Origin: Bacillus sp. OxB-1
GTDB taxonomy: Bacteria; Bacillota; Bacilli; Bacillales_A; Planococcaceae
Assembly (NCBI RefSeq): GCF_000829195.1
Contig: NZ_AP013294.1
Coordinates: forward strand, 1,437,001 to 1,501,000
DNA length: 64,000 nt
Reading direction: 5' to 3'
The notes under the pieces were generated by a model. That model was not told where the DNA came from and did no database searches. It saw nothing but the letters and a program-made list of their open reading frames with translations. Made by a program: the position numbers and the translations under genes. Shown here one piece after another: positions 45,269 to 53,835 of the stretch (positions within the stretch are counted from its first letter, which is position 1; the number at the start of each line of letters is the position of its first letter).

Positions 45269-45299
45269 GGCCATTCCGATGAAATTGGAGTGGCTTTTT
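45269..45299 (+). terminator. Terminator after spoIIQ
   Basis: GCCATTCC pairs with GGAGTGGC (one G-T pair) followed by TTTTTCC. Confidence 0.75.
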
Positions 45300-45414
45300 C
45301 CTTTTCCCCAGAATATCTCCGATACCCTCCAGAAATCCCGTGTTTTCCGCATACCTGCCGCATTTGCCGCATAAGATGAAGGAAGATACGGAGCTGACAG
45401 GAAAGGAAGAGGGC

Positions 45415-45684
45415 GTGCACGAGCAAATACGGAGGCGATGCGTGCGCCTCGGCAAGATGTTGCTGGAAACGGGACTTACAGTGCGGGCGCTGGCGAAAGC
45501 GACGGGGTACTCCAAAAGCACAGTCCATAAAGATCTCACGGACCGCTTACCCAACGTCGACCTGGCCTTATCGGAGGAAGTCGCCAAAATATTGGCCTAC
45601 CATAAGTCTGTCAGACATCTACGCGGCGGCGAGGCGACACGCATCAAATGGATGAATGAAACGAAGAAGATTGGCGATGAATAG
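45415..45684 (+). CDS. spoIIID: Sporulation transcription factor SpoIIID
   Basis: An 89-residue mother-cell DNA-binding protein that tunes the sigma-E and sigma-K regulons. The HTH is at about residues 21-45 and includes ATGYSKSTVHKDLTDRLP; YHKSVRHLRGGEATRIK follows. The GTG start at 45415, after AGGAAAGGAAG, reproduces the family N-terminus (VHEQIRRR). The ORF is open 75 bp upstream but that part is not family-like. Confidence 0.95.
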   Translation: MHEQIRRRCVRLGKMLLETGLTVRALAKATGYSKSTVHKDLTDRLPNVDLALSEEVAKILAYHKSVRHLRGGEATRIKWMNETKKIGDE

Positions 45685-45685
45685 G

Positions 45686-45728
45686 AAAAAGGGACGTGTC
45701 GTGAACAATGCCGACCGTCCTTTTACTA
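45686..45728 (+). terminator. Terminator after spoIIID
   Basis: AAAAAGGGACG pairs with CGTCCTTTT around a loop with inner pairing, between spoIIID and mbl. Confidence 0.7.
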
Positions 45729-45866
45729 TGGAAGGAAAATGTAAGAGAATATCCAAAATATTTCATCGTTCCTGGTACCAAAGTATGTTCACTACCGGAT
45801 AACTATGGTAAAATTATAAGTTAGGAGAGTACATATACGGGAATTTCGGAAGGGGAAAATTGAGGA

Positions 45867-46859
45867 ATGTTTTCAAAAGATATCGGGATAGACCTTGGCA
45901 CAGCCAATGTCCTGATTCACGTAAAAGGAAAAGGGATCGTATTGAATGAACCCTCGGTCGTAGCCGTAGATAAAAAGACAAATAAAGTGCTGGCCGTGGG
46001 CGAAGAGGCAAGACAGATGGTCGGGCGGACACCGGGGAACATCATTGCGATCCGTCCGATGAAAGATGGGGTCATTGCGGATTTTGACGTGACAGAGGCG
46101 ATGCTTCGCCATTTTATTAATAAATTGAATGTCAAAGGGTTTTTATCCAAGCCACGCATCCTCATTTGCTGCCCGACCAATATTACGAGCGTCGAGCAGA
46201 AGGCGATCCGGCAAGCCGCAGAAAAGTCGGGCGGCAAACAGATCTATCTCGAAGAGGAGCCGAAAGTGTCGGCAGTCGGCGCAGGGATGGACATTTTCCA
46301 GCCAAGCGGCAATATGGTCATCGACATCGGAGGCGGGACGACCGACGTGGCCGTTCTGTCAATGGGCGATATCGTAACCTCGCAGTCTATTAAAGTGGCG
46401 GGAGATACATTTGATACGGATATTACGAACTATATTAAAAAAGAGTACAAACTGCTGATCGGGGAACGGACAGCAGAAAATATCAAAATCAACGTCGGCA
46501 CCGTGTTCCCAGGCGGCCGGAAGGAAGAAATCGATATCCGAGGACGCGATCTCGTTACGGGGCTGCCCCGCACGATCACCGTCAATTCGCAGGAAATCGG
46601 GGATGCTCTCAAGGAATCGGTTTATCTGATCGTCCAAGCGGCTAAAAATGTCTTGGAGAAGACACCGCCTGAACTGTCAGCGGATACGATCGACCGGGGG
46701 ATCTTCCTGACAGGCGGCGGCGCCTTGCTGCACGGGATCGACCAGCTGCTTGCGGAAGAGTTGAAGGTCCCGGTGTTCATTGCCGAAAGTCCGTTGGATT
46801 GTGTCGCGATCGGGACCGGGATTCTATTGGAGAACATGGGCAAAGCATCGATGGTGTAA
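45867..46859 (+). CDS. mbl: MreB-like cell-shape protein Mbl
   Basis: A 330-residue actin homologue that guides elongasome-dependent wall synthesis. It has DLGTANVLIHVKGKGIVLNEPS (phosphate-1 loop; Mbl-type rather than MreB sequence), MVIDIGGGTTDVAVLS (phosphate-2) and LTGGGALLHGIDQLL (adenosine motif). Gene order spoIIID-mbl-flhO-flhP identifies it as Mbl among the three paralogues. Confidence 0.95.
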   Translation: MFSKDIGIDLGTANVLIHVKGKGIVLNEPSVVAVDKKTNKVLAVGEEARQMVGRTPGNIIAIRPMKDGVIADFDVTEAMLRHFINKLNVKGFLSKPRILICCPTNITSVEQKAIRQAAEKSGGKQIYLEEEPKVSAVGAGMDIFQPSGNMVIDIGGGTTDVAVLSMGDIVTSQSIKVAGDTFDTDITNYIKKEYKLLIGERTAENIKINVGTVFPGGRKEEIDIRGRDLVTGLPRTITVNSQEIGDALKESVYLIVQAAKNVLEKTPPELSADTIDRGIFLTGGGALLHGIDQLLAEELKVPVFIAESPLDCVAIGTGILLENMGKASMV

Positions 46860-46916
46860 ATTGGAGATTGAAATGAATGGAGATATGCCGAAAATAAGTA
46901 TAAGGAGGTCAGGCTT

Positions 46917-47756
46917 ATGTTTCGCGGATTTTATACAGTCGGATCGGGGATGATCGCCCAGCAGCGGAAGACGGAGTTGCTGGCGAATAATATTGCCAAT
47001 GCGAATACACCGGGGTTCAAGGCGGACCAGTCCGTCATCCGTTCCTTCCCGGAAATGTTCATGTCAAGCATTGAGACGGCCCGGATCCCGACGAAGAACG
47101 GATTTCAAATGAAAGGCCTCTCGCCGGTCGGCCCGATTTCGACAGGTGTCTATATGCAGGAAACCCTGCCGCTCTTTACCCAAGGGCAACTGCGGGAAAC
47201 GGGGTTGAATACGGATGTGGCGTTGATCGATGGGCTGCTGCCGACAGATGAGGAAACGGGGATCCAAGGTGCGATCTTCTTCCGGTTGGAAAATGAAGGC
47301 GGCACGGAACATTATACGAAAAACGGCAACTTTGCGCTCGATCCGAACGGTTTCCTGACGCATCCGGCGGGCTATTACGTATTGGATGAAAACGGCCAGC
47401 GCATCGAATTGCAAAACGATGATTTCCACATTACGAGTGAAGGTGTTATCATGGATGGGGACAACGAGGTGGCGACAATCGGTGTTTCATTTGCCCAGCG
47501 TCCTGATACGCTCATGAAACTTGGCAACGGGACATTCGTCCAAGAAGGCGGAGGCGATCTGCCGGCTGCTGATGGCGTTGCAGGCGTCACATACTCGATG
47601 CAGCAGCGGTATTTGGAAGCTTCCAACGTGGATGCAGCCCGGGCGATGACCGACATGCTCACCGCCTATCGCGCGTTCGAGGCGAATCAAAAGATCCTGC
47701 AAGCGTACGACCGAAGCATGGAAAAGACTGTGACGGAAGTCGGACGAGTCACGTGA
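46917..47756 (+). CDS. flhO: Flagellar basal-body rod protein FlhO
   Basis: A 279-residue FlgG-family distal rod protein. The N-terminal motif LLANNIANANTPGFKADQ and the C-terminal EASNVDAARAMTDMLTAYRAFEANQKIL form the terminal coiled coil typical of rod and hook proteins. It is followed by its partner flhP after 31 bp. TAAGGAGG precedes the ATG. The cluster implies a flagellated cell, consistent with the transducer at 25370. Confidence 0.93.
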   Translation: MFRGFYTVGSGMIAQQRKTELLANNIANANTPGFKADQSVIRSFPEMFMSSIETARIPTKNGFQMKGLSPVGPISTGVYMQETLPLFTQGQLRETGLNTDVALIDGLLPTDEETGIQGAIFFRLENEGGTEHYTKNGNFALDPNGFLTHPAGYYVLDENGQRIELQNDDFHITSEGVIMDGDNEVATIGVSFAQRPDTLMKLGNGTFVQEGGGDLPAADGVAGVTYSMQQRYLEASNVDAARAMTDMLTAYRAFEANQKILQAYDRSMEKTVTEVGRVT

Positions 47757-47787
47757 ATTCTCTCTTAAGTGAAAGGGGCCAACACGC

Positions 47788-48624
47788 ATGATCCGCACGA
47801 TGGCGACAGCGACCAATACGCTCAATCAATTACAACACCAATTTGATATAATCGGCAATAACTTGGCCAACGCAAGCACGCATGGCTATAAATCGAATGA
47901 AGCGAGCTTCCATGAGCTCCTTTATCAGCAATTCAACAATGACAAGGCGGACGAGGCGCCGCGGCAATCGCCGCTCGGCATCCGCTACGGAACCGGCGCG
48001 GTCCTGGGACAAGCGCAGGTCAATTGGAAGATCGGCTCCTTGCAGATGACGGGACGGGAACTCGATTTCGCGCTGACGGAACCGAAGCAGCATTTCAATA
48101 TTCTGATGCCCGGGGAAAACGGCGAGCAGACCGTCTATACGCGGCAAGGGAACTTCTACGTGTCACCGGTGGCAAATGGCCAATTGATGCTCGTGACGGG
48201 CGATGGCTACCCGGTTGCGAACAGTGCAGGCCAACCGATCACGTTTGCCGATAACGTCCAAAGCTACAAAGTCCAGCCGGGCGGTGTGCTGGAAATGACA
48301 TTTACAGACGGAACAGTCGGACAAGCGGAGCTGGGGATCACTGTGATGGAGCGGCCGAACGTCATGACACGCCTATCTGCAACCAATTTCGCCCTTCCGG
48401 AAAACTTGGCGGATTTAGGGGTCAATGAAGCCGACATCCTGACCGAAATCCAAGGGGCGGCGCGGAACGGAATCGGATTGCAAAACCAGGCACTCGAAGC
48501 ATCCAACGTCAACTATGAGAAGGAAATGACCGATTTGATTTCCGTCCAGCGTTCCTATCAATTCAATGCACGCACAGTGACATTGGCAGATCAGATGCTC
48601 GGCCTCATCAACGGCATCCGATAA
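47788..48624 (+). CDS. flhP: Flagellar basal-body rod protein FlhP
   Basis: A 278-residue FlgG-family rod protein. It has FDIIGNNLANASTHGYKSNEAS at the N-terminus and ALEASNVNYEKEMTDLISVQRSYQFN at the C-terminus. It is paired with flhO and shares its domain plan. In B. subtilis the two form the distal rod. GAAAGGGG precedes the ATG. Confidence 0.93.
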   Translation: MIRTMATATNTLNQLQHQFDIIGNNLANASTHGYKSNEASFHELLYQQFNNDKADEAPRQSPLGIRYGTGAVLGQAQVNWKIGSLQMTGRELDFALTEPKQHFNILMPGENGEQTVYTRQGNFYVSPVANGQLMLVTGDGYPVANSAGQPITFADNVQSYKVQPGGVLEMTFTDGTVGQAELGITVMERPNVMTRLSATNFALPENLADLGVNEADILTEIQGAARNGIGLQNQALEASNVNYEKEMTDLISVQRSYQFNARTVTLADQMLGLINGIR

Positions 48625-48792
48625 TTGCCAGTGGCGAGAATAATACTTTTTAGATGAAAAGCAGCGAAAGTCTGTTACGATAGAGGGGCGGTCCAAGCCA
48701 TCGGAAGGTTTCGACCGGATGACCCGGACGAAGGGTCTCGGCATAGTCCGGCTACCGGCAGCCAGAGATTAGAGAACTAGGGAGTATCGGAT

Positions 48793-49125
48793 ATGACAGA
48801 TGAAAAACGGTATGGTTCCAATCAGATCGGTCGGGAGCGGCTGGAAACCGAAGCACCGGCCAAACGATCGTTGCGCACCTCCCGTCATGAACGGAAAAAG
48901 AAGGAAGAAGAGACCGGGCAACCGGAGGAAAGCCGGAAATGGGTTCAGATACGGATCCTGCCGATATGGCTCCGCATCCTCCTGGTCCTTTTGCTATTGG
49001 CGGGCGCGGCCATTCTAGGGGCGATGATCGGTTACGGCTATCTCGGGGACGGCCAGCCAAGCGAAGTGCTGAAAAAAGAAACATGGACACATATCTTTGA
49101 TATAATGAACGGAAAAGAGTCGTAA
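48793..49125 (+). CDS. EpuA family small membrane protein
   Basis: A 110-residue protein with a long charged N-terminal half (many Arg, Lys and Glu), a single membrane segment (about 61-84, [20 protein letters not shown] within it), and a C-terminal [25 protein letters not shown]. The pattern fits the EpuA-like family that databases often mislabel as an RNA polymerase beta subunit. The function is unknown. It lies between flhP and fabZ, a conserved position in Bacillales. Confidence 0.8.
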   Translation: MTDEKRYGSNQIGRERLETEAPAKRSLRTSRHERKKKEEETGQPEESRKWVQIRILPIWLRILLVLLLLAGAAILGAMIGYGYLGDGQPSEVLKKETWTHIFDIMNGKES

Positions 49126-49171
49126 GCGGCTCTTTCATTTTTTACATAACGCACCATCAGGAGGAAATGCT

Positions 49172-49609
49172 ATGCTGACAGCAAGTCAAATACAAGAAAT
49201 CATCCCGCATCGTTATCCTTTCCTGCTCGTGGATCGGATTTTGGAACTTGAAGAGGGGAAACGGGCGGTAGGCCTCAAAAACGTGACGGCCAATGAAGAC
49301 TTTTTCAACGGCCATTTCCCAGGCTATCCCGTCATGCCCGGAGTTCTCATCGTGGAAGCGCTTGCACAGGTCGGAGCGGTGGCCATGCTCCAAAAAGAGG
49401 AAAACAAAGGGCGGCTCGCCTTCTTCGCAGGCATCGACAACTGCCGTTTCAAACGGCAAGTGACGCCGGGCGACACATTGCGCCTGGAAGTGGAAATCGT
49501 CCGGTTGCGCGGCTCAATCGGCAAGGGGAAAGCGGTAGCTACCGTCGATGGAGAAATTGCGTGCGAAACGGAAATGACATTTGCGCTCGGACCGGCCAGC
49601 GGAAACTAA
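49172..49609 (+). CDS. fabZ: 3-hydroxyacyl-[ACP] dehydratase FabZ
   Basis: Dehydrates 3-hydroxyacyl-ACP in fatty acid elongation. The 145-residue hot-dog-fold protein has [13 protein letters not shown], the catalytic His in [13 protein letters not shown] and the catalytic Glu in [15 protein letters not shown] precedes the ATG. It corresponds to ywpB in B. subtilis gene order. Confidence 0.96.
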   Translation: MLTASQIQEIIPHRYPFLLVDRILELEEGKRAVGLKNVTANEDFFNGHFPGYPVMPGVLIVEALAQVGAVAMLQKEENKGRLAFFAGIDNCRFKRQVTPGDTLRLEVEIVRLRGSIGKGKAVATVDGEIACETEMTFALGPASGN

Positions 49610-49611
49610 AT

Positions 49612-49640
49612 TTGCAAGGAACTTGAAATTTCGTTACAAT
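49612..49640 (+). promoter_or_regulatory. Sigma-A-type promoter downstream of fabZ
   Basis: TTGCAA (49612-49617), 17-bp spacer, TACAAT (49635-49640), just after the fabZ stop. A GTG(C)GTGCC-CTA-(C)GGCAACGCAC hairpin lies between it and the next start. It would drive the gene at 49701. Confidence 0.6.
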
Positions 49641-49700
49641 GGTCAATGCAGTGTCGTGCCTACACGGCAACGCACTTTTATAGTAGGAGGGTACAACTGG

Positions 49701-50093
49701 ATGTTCAAAGATTTATCTCCAAATATCAAAAGCAGTATCACCAGATCCATCACACAAACGTTTGAACAATATATGAGCAATATCGAATGGAGCGAGGAAC
49801 GATTCAGCATCGATGATTATTTTTCCAGCTGGCGCGAGTACATCACGACGAAAGCGCTCTGGTACAACAAAATACCGGATGCCATGAAACAGGATCCTAA
49901 ATTCCATCAAGACCTGGCCGATCGCATCAATGAAATCATTGAGCGCATCTTAAGCGAACCGCCATCCGAAGAGCAAATCGCCACCATTCAAATGATGCAG
50001 GAAGAGCTCGGCACCCACTATGAATATGAGTGCAAAGCCGAAGCATTATACGTGGAAAACATATTGAAGAATTATATACAAAACCAGCGCTGA
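49701..50093 (+). CDS. Conserved-looking protein of unknown function
   Basis: A 130-residue acidic protein, mostly helical, without signal or membrane segments. It begins MFKDLSPNIKSSITRSI and contains IDDYFSSWREYITTKALWYNKIPDAM and, near the end, EYECKAEALYVENILKNYI. I do not recognise the family. The ATG at 49701 is preceded by AGGAGGG, and a separate promoter lies upstream; the in-frame extension into fabZ is not used. The organised helices suggest a small cytoplasmic, perhaps nucleic-acid or protein-binding, factor, but this is only an impression. Confidence 0.7.
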   Translation: MFKDLSPNIKSSITRSITQTFEQYMSNIEWSEERFSIDDYFSSWREYITTKALWYNKIPDAMKQDPKFHQDLADRINEIIERILSEPPSEEQIATIQMMQEELGTHYEYECKAEALYVENILKNYIQNQR

Positions 50094-50138
50094 GCCGGCT
50101 TCTGGGCCGCTCCTTCAAATATTAGCGGAAGCAAGGAT

Positions 50139-50213
50139 AATTCCCTCTTTTCGAGCCAACCTACAAATATCATACGGTCTGTATGATAAACGGCTTGTGG
50201 AAAGGAGGGAATT
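50139..50213 (+). promoter_or_regulatory. Hairpin that buries the ribosome binding site of the lipoprotein gene
   Basis: AATTCCCTCTTTTC (50139-50152) pairs with GAAAGGAGGGAATT (50200-50213), which contains the AAGGAGGG site for the gene at 50218. Inner pairs are GAGCC with GGCTT, and ATATCATAC with GTATGATA. The 3' arm is followed by TTTTT, so the same structure could also terminate upstream transcription. Confidence 0.7.
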
Positions 50214-50217
50214 TTTC

Positions 50218-50601
50218 ATGTTCAAAAAAGTCTTACCGCTCGTTTTCATGTCGGGCCTCGTCCTCGCAGCATGTAACAACAATGGGGATAACGAAAACAA
50301 CGGCAATAACGGGGCAGTTCCGAACAACAACGAAACGCCGATGGAAAACCTGGAAGACCGGACCCGGGATTGGACACCTGATGTGAACAATAACGACGTA
50401 AACAACAATGGGCAAACCGGACCGAACCTCGACGGCATCGATAACGGCAATGACAACCGGGTACGTGACGGCATCATAAACGATACCGACATGAACAATG
50501 GGCTCGATACCGGTGACACAACCACTACCCCACGTGACAACGTCAAGGATGACCTGAATAACAACCGGAAAAACAACATGAACGGTACCAACAACCGCTA
50601 A
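50218..50601 (+). CDS. Asn/Asp-rich secreted lipoprotein, unknown function
   Basis: A 127-residue protein with a type II signal peptide ending in the lipobox VLAAC (about residues 14-18). It is followed by a low-complexity, highly hydrophilic chain dominated by Asn, Asp, Gly and Thr (NNNGDNENNGNNG, DVNNNDVNNNG). No globular domain is apparent. It should be anchored to the outer face of the membrane. Similar Asn-rich lipoproteins occur in Bacillales, often in sporulating cells, but I cannot name a function. The start ATG 50218 is set by AAGGAGGG; the seven upstream in-frame codons are part of the hairpin. Confidence 0.8.
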   Translation: MFKKVLPLVFMSGLVLAACNNNGDNENNGNNGAVPNNNETPMENLEDRTRDWTPDVNNNDVNNNGQTGPNLDGIDNGNDNRVRDGIINDTDMNNGLDTGDTTTTPRDNVKDDLNNNRKNNMNGTNNR

Positions 50602-50611
50602 CCGCAAGCCG

Positions 50612-50648
50612 ACCGAAAAACCGTCCCTCGCATCGAGGGACGGTTTTT
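50612..50648 (+). terminator. Terminator after the lipoprotein gene
   Basis: AAAACCGTCCCTCG pairs with CGAGGGACGGTTTT around a CAT loop. Confidence 0.9.
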
Positions 50649-50659
50649 GCCTGTCTAAC

Positions 50660-51345
50660 TGAGCCTATGTCTCGCGCTCATAACTAGCGTCGGCACGCTC
50701 ATAATTCTGAATCTGCCGCTCATAACAGCGTCGGCGCGCTCATAACGGGCGAATACACGCTCATATATATGGGGTACGCGCTCATAACGGGCGAATATGC
50801 GCTCATATACATGGAGTACGCGCTCATATCGAATGGATCCCGCTCATATCTGGTGCTCCCGCGCCCATATCCCGTGTGTCCCCGCTGATATGAGATGGGT
50901 TGGCGCTCATATCGAATGGATCCCGCTCATATCTGGTGCTCCCGCGCCCATATCCCGTGTGTCCCCGCTGATATGAGATTGGTTGGCGCTCATATCGAAT
51001 GGATTCCCGCTCATATCTAGTGCTCCCGCGCCTATATTATGTGTGTCTCCGCTGATATGAGATGGGTTGGCGCTCATATCGAATGGATTCCCGCTCATAT
51101 CTGGTGCTCCCGCGCCTATATTATGTGTGTCTCCGCTGATATGAGATGGGTTGGCGCTCATATCGAATGTATTCCCGCTCATATCTGGTGCTCCCGCGCC
51201 CAAATCCCGTGTGTCTCCGCTGATATGAGATGGGTTGGCGCTCATACCGAATGGATTCCGCTCATATCTGGTGCTCCCGCGCCCATATCCCGTGTGTCCC
51301 CGCTTATATAACGCGTGTGCCCACAGGCGGAACGCTCACTTTTAC
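50660..51345. repeat. 21-bp-phased intergenic array, family A, with an 84-bp higher-order unit
   Basis: About 32 units. The first ten have varied linkers after CGCTCATAA or CGCTCATAT. From about 50900 onward four different 21-bp units follow in fixed order (GCGCTCATATCGAATGG, CCGCTCATATCTGGTGC, GCGCCCATATCCCGTG, CCGCTGATATGAGATGG). This 84-bp block is repeated about five times with few changes. The four units share only the core, which shows that the array first diversified and was then copied in 4-unit blocks. The long frames across it are artefacts. Confidence 0.92.
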
Positions 51346-51518
51346 CCAAGCTTTCATACCCCTCCCGCCTTATGCCTCCTTGCGTATACTAGGTGTTCAA
51401 AATCATAAAACTAAATGTTTGTCAATTAATTGTGGTTAAAACCCTCAAAATTCTATTTTGAGGGAATCTATTCCAAATATCAAATTTGTTTGATAACCTC
51501 AAAGAAGGAGGGAGAAAA

Positions 51519-52466
51519 ATGATCTTTAAAGAAAGAGCGATGCCGAAAAACTTAGTAGGCACGGAAGCTTTAATGAGACGCCTTCATCCAGATCATGCAA
51601 AATATCAACAAATTCGGGAAAATCATCGGAACACGAAAGCAGGGTTTGGGGGAGAACAGGATTTTGATAAGCATATGAAAGAGTTCAGACCTAATTATCC
51701 ATATGCTATCCTGCATGACATTTGTCTGAAACAGGACGGAATCTATTTTCAAATGGATTCCATATTAATTACCCCAGCATTTATCGTGATTTTTGAAGTG
51801 AAAAATTATGCAGGGAAGATATGGATCAAGTCCAAACCAACCCAATTCATCCGCGAACTACAGTCGGGCGAACGAAAAGTGATGACCAGTCCCATCGTCG
51901 AGCTAGAGCGCAAACAATACTTACTGAACAATTGGCTTATGCAAAGGAAGATTAATTTGCCCATCAAAACAATCGTGGCTTTCGCTTTTACAAATGAATT
52001 GATGATGGAGGAAGAGCTGGAAATCAAGATTCTCTTTACTAATGAAGTCCCGAATTATTTAAGGACAGTGCCGATAGAGAATGAAATCATTAAGAGAGAA
52101 GAGATTCAAAGGTTGACTAATTCAGTAAGAAAACATCATCAAGAGTATGATCCGTTTCCGATGATTGAAACAATGGGCTTGGCACGGGAGGATATTCTGT
52201 TCGGCGTCATCTGCCCATCTTGCGGTTGCCGCCAAATGGAATGGATTCAGAGAAAATGGGGCTGTCCGCATTGTAAGCACGCCAGCACAACCTCACACCA
52301 TGACGCGCTTGCAGACTGGACATGCCTCATCAGCAAACGAATTACAAATAAAGAGTTCCGTGAGTTTACATTTTTGAAAAATCCTCATGTTGCCAAGAGG
52401 CTCTTACTGCGTTCCGGCCTATCCAAGAGGGGAGAACGCCGAGGTGCTTATTATGTAATGGAATAG
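51519..52466 (+). CDS. NERD-domain protein with C-terminal zinc ribbon
   Basis: A 315-residue protein. The N-terminal NERD domain (about 40-150), a nuclease-related fold, has GFGGEQDFDKHMKE, the Asp of FQMDSILIT and the Glu-x-Lys of FEVKNYAGKI, all in the order of restriction-endonuclease-like active sites. A zinc ribbon near residues 220-242 has CPSCGC and CPHC. The C-terminal NPHVAKRLLLRSGLSKRGERRGAYYV is basic and could bind nucleic acid. The start ATG 51519 follows AAGGAGGGAG; an upstream TTG at 51486 lacks a site. The gene stands alone between two repeat arrays, on an AT-richer background, suggesting accessory origin. The biological role is unknown. Confidence 0.85.
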   Translation: MIFKERAMPKNLVGTEALMRRLHPDHAKYQQIRENHRNTKAGFGGEQDFDKHMKEFRPNYPYAILHDICLKQDGIYFQMDSILITPAFIVIFEVKNYAGKIWIKSKPTQFIRELQSGERKVMTSPIVELERKQYLLNNWLMQRKINLPIKTIVAFAFTNELMMEEELEIKILFTNEVPNYLRTVPIENEIIKREEIQRLTNSVRKHHQEYDPFPMIETMGLAREDILFGVICPSCGCRQMEWIQRKWGCPHCKHASTTSHHDALADWTCLISKRITNKEFREFTFLKNPHVAKRLLLRSGLSKRGERRGAYYVME

Positions 52467-52471
52467 AACAG

Positions 52472-52516
52472 GATGCTAAAACGCTTCAGCTTCATAACAT
52501 GTTAAGCGTTTTAGCA
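52472..52516 (+). terminator. Long-stem hairpin after the NERD gene
   Basis: ATGCTAAAACGCTT pairs perfectly with AAGCGTTTTAGCAT (14 bp) around a loop of about 17 bases. The T-tract is within the 3' arm only, so termination is likely but not certain. It could serve both directions because ywpF is convergent. Confidence 0.7.
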
Positions 52517-52534
52517 TTCATAGTTCAATCTATT

Positions 52535-52640
52535 GTGCTCGTAATTAATAACTGCGTGCCCTGTGTTCATAAACGTTTGTTTTCGCCCATAACTCCATGT
52601 CCGCGCCCATAAACGTTTGTCCCTGCACGTAACCCACGCC
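52535..52640. repeat. Short 21-bp-phased intergenic array, family A, about 5 units
   Basis: Units TGTTCATAAACG, CGCCCATAACTC, CGCCCATAAACG and GCACGTAACCC follow at 21 bp. It lies between the convergent NERD gene and ywpF. Confidence 0.75.
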
Positions 52641-52654
52641 CCCATCCCCACAAA

Positions 52655-52682
52655 AAAAACCGCCCTCATCTCCAGGCGGCAT
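52655..52682 (-). terminator. Terminator of ywpF (minus strand)
   Basis: Read on the minus strand, GCCGCC and GGCGGT pair and are followed by TTTTTTTT. Confidence 0.85.
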
Positions 52683-52691
52683 TCCCGAATC

Positions 52692-53129
52692 TCAACTATT
52701 CTTCTTATCTTTTTTCAACCGAGGGCGGGAGCGCATGTCGGACTCGAAGCGGCGGAGCAGGTCGCCGCCGTCGAGGCCGTCGCCGATCAGCTCTTCAAGA
52801 AGTTGTTCCGCGTATTGGGAGCGGGCCCGCTTTAGTCGGCCTTTCATGAGGACTGAAATATTGTCTCCGATTTTTTTGACTGCTTCGACGGCGACGCGGA
52901 AGGCGGCTGGTTCGTTTTCCGGGTAGGAAATGACTACTTTGGCTTCCAGCAGCTCGTCGGCGGCTTTCCATTTTTCGAACGTTTCCTGATATTTTTCATC
53001 GATGAACAGCTCCAGGACCCACATATGGTGGCTGTTTTCCTGATTGATGATAATCCCGTCGATTAGCGGGAAATCCCTCATTTGATCGTCGTCCAGGATG
53101 CTGACGGACAACATTTTAAACGTTTTCAT
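52692..53129 (-). CDS. ywpF: YwpF family protein
   Basis: A 145-residue homologue of B. subtilis YwpF. It shows MKTFKMLSVSILDDDQMRDFPLIDGIIINQE at the N-terminus (read in two parts: MKTFKMLSVSILDD and FPLIDGIIINQENS), then KVVISYPENEPAAF and a charged C-terminus. The function is unknown; YwpF is a small globular protein. The start is ATG 53129, nine bases after GGAGG; a GTG 9 bp upstream is too close to it. It is divergent from ssbB, as a neighbour pair seen in B. subtilis. Confidence 0.85.
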   Translation of the reverse strand: MKTFKMLSVSILDDDQMRDFPLIDGIIINQENSHHMWVLELFIDEKYQETFEKWKAADELLEAKVVISYPENEPAAFRVAVEAVKKIGDNISVLMKGRLKRARSQYAEQLLEELIGDGLDGGDLLRRFESDMRSRPRLKKDKKNS

Positions 53130-53224
53130 GGTCGCCACCCTCCTCTTTTTTCATCCAGTATACCACAGCTTCCAAAATAATCGGCAAATGTGCGAAAGTC
53201 GAATTATCACGGAAAATGAAAAAC

Positions 53225-53316
53225 TTGACGAAGTGCGTCAAATCAAGGAAAGCCCATCAACCTCCCCGGATAGCCTCCCTCCAAATCCCCGGTTTGACCG
53301 CGAAAAACAGGTCAAA
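53225..53316. promoter_or_regulatory. Two TTGAC/GTCAA inverted repeats between ywpF and ssbB
   Basis: TTGACG-N5-CGTCAA at 53225-53241 and TTTGACC-N10-GGTCAAA at 53293-53316 share the half-site TTGAC. They lie in the divergent promoter region and could bind one regulator as a pair. ssbB of B. subtilis is controlled by ComK, but I see no clear ComK box. Confidence 0.45.
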
Positions 53317-53394
53317 ATGCCATTTTGGGACTTTGCCAGGAAGAAGCCCCGCCGCGTATGATGAAAGCAATCCACAAAGAAGGGAGGGACCTAC

Positions 53395-53835
53395 TTGAAC
53401 CAGGTTGCACTCGTGGGGCGCCTTACGAAAGATCCCATGCTCCGGAAATTTACGGAGGGGCGGATGCAGACAAGTTTCGTATTGGCCATCAATCGCAATT
53501 TCAGAAATCAAAAAGGAGAGGTGGACACGGACTTTGTCCTTTGCACCGTGTGGGGAAGGACGGCGGAAAATACGGCGAAGCATTGCGGAAAAGGATCTTT
53601 GATCGGCGTAGGCGGACGGATCCAGTCGCGGACATATGAGCGGGCGGATGGGAAGCGCGTGTATGTCACTGAAGTGATTGCCGATGATATCCGTTTTTTG
53701 GCGACGAAAAACCGGACTCATGACAACCTGTACAGTGAACCGGATGCCAGCGAAGCGTCTTCATTAGCGGGTGAGGAGGCAACGGAGCATTTTCAATTGC
53801 CGGAAAAGGAAATGGAAGGACTACCGATTTTCTGA
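53395..53835 (+). CDS. ssbB: Single-stranded DNA-binding protein SsbB-like
   Basis: A 146-residue SSB. The OB fold covers about residues 1-105 (NQVALVGRLTKDP, FVLAINRNFRN, VLCTVWGRTAENTAKHC, GRIQSRTYE). A short acidic tail follows and ends in EGLPIF. The tail is shorter than in the essential SsbA, and the gene is next to ywpF, both of which point to the competence-related SsbB. The start is TTG 53395 after GGGAGGG. Confidence 0.9.
   Translation: MNQVALVGRLTKDPMLRKFTEGRMQTSFVLAINRNFRNQKGEVDTDFVLCTVWGRTAENTAKHCGKGSLIGVGGRIQSRTYERADGKRVYVTEVIADDIRFLATKNRTHDNLYSEPDASEASSLAGEEATEHFQLPEKEMEGLPIF

Noticed and set aside
50660..51345. CRISPR array interpretation of the phased repeats
   Set aside because: The conserved part is only about 10 bases, the period is 21 bp, the linkers recur, and no cas genes are present.
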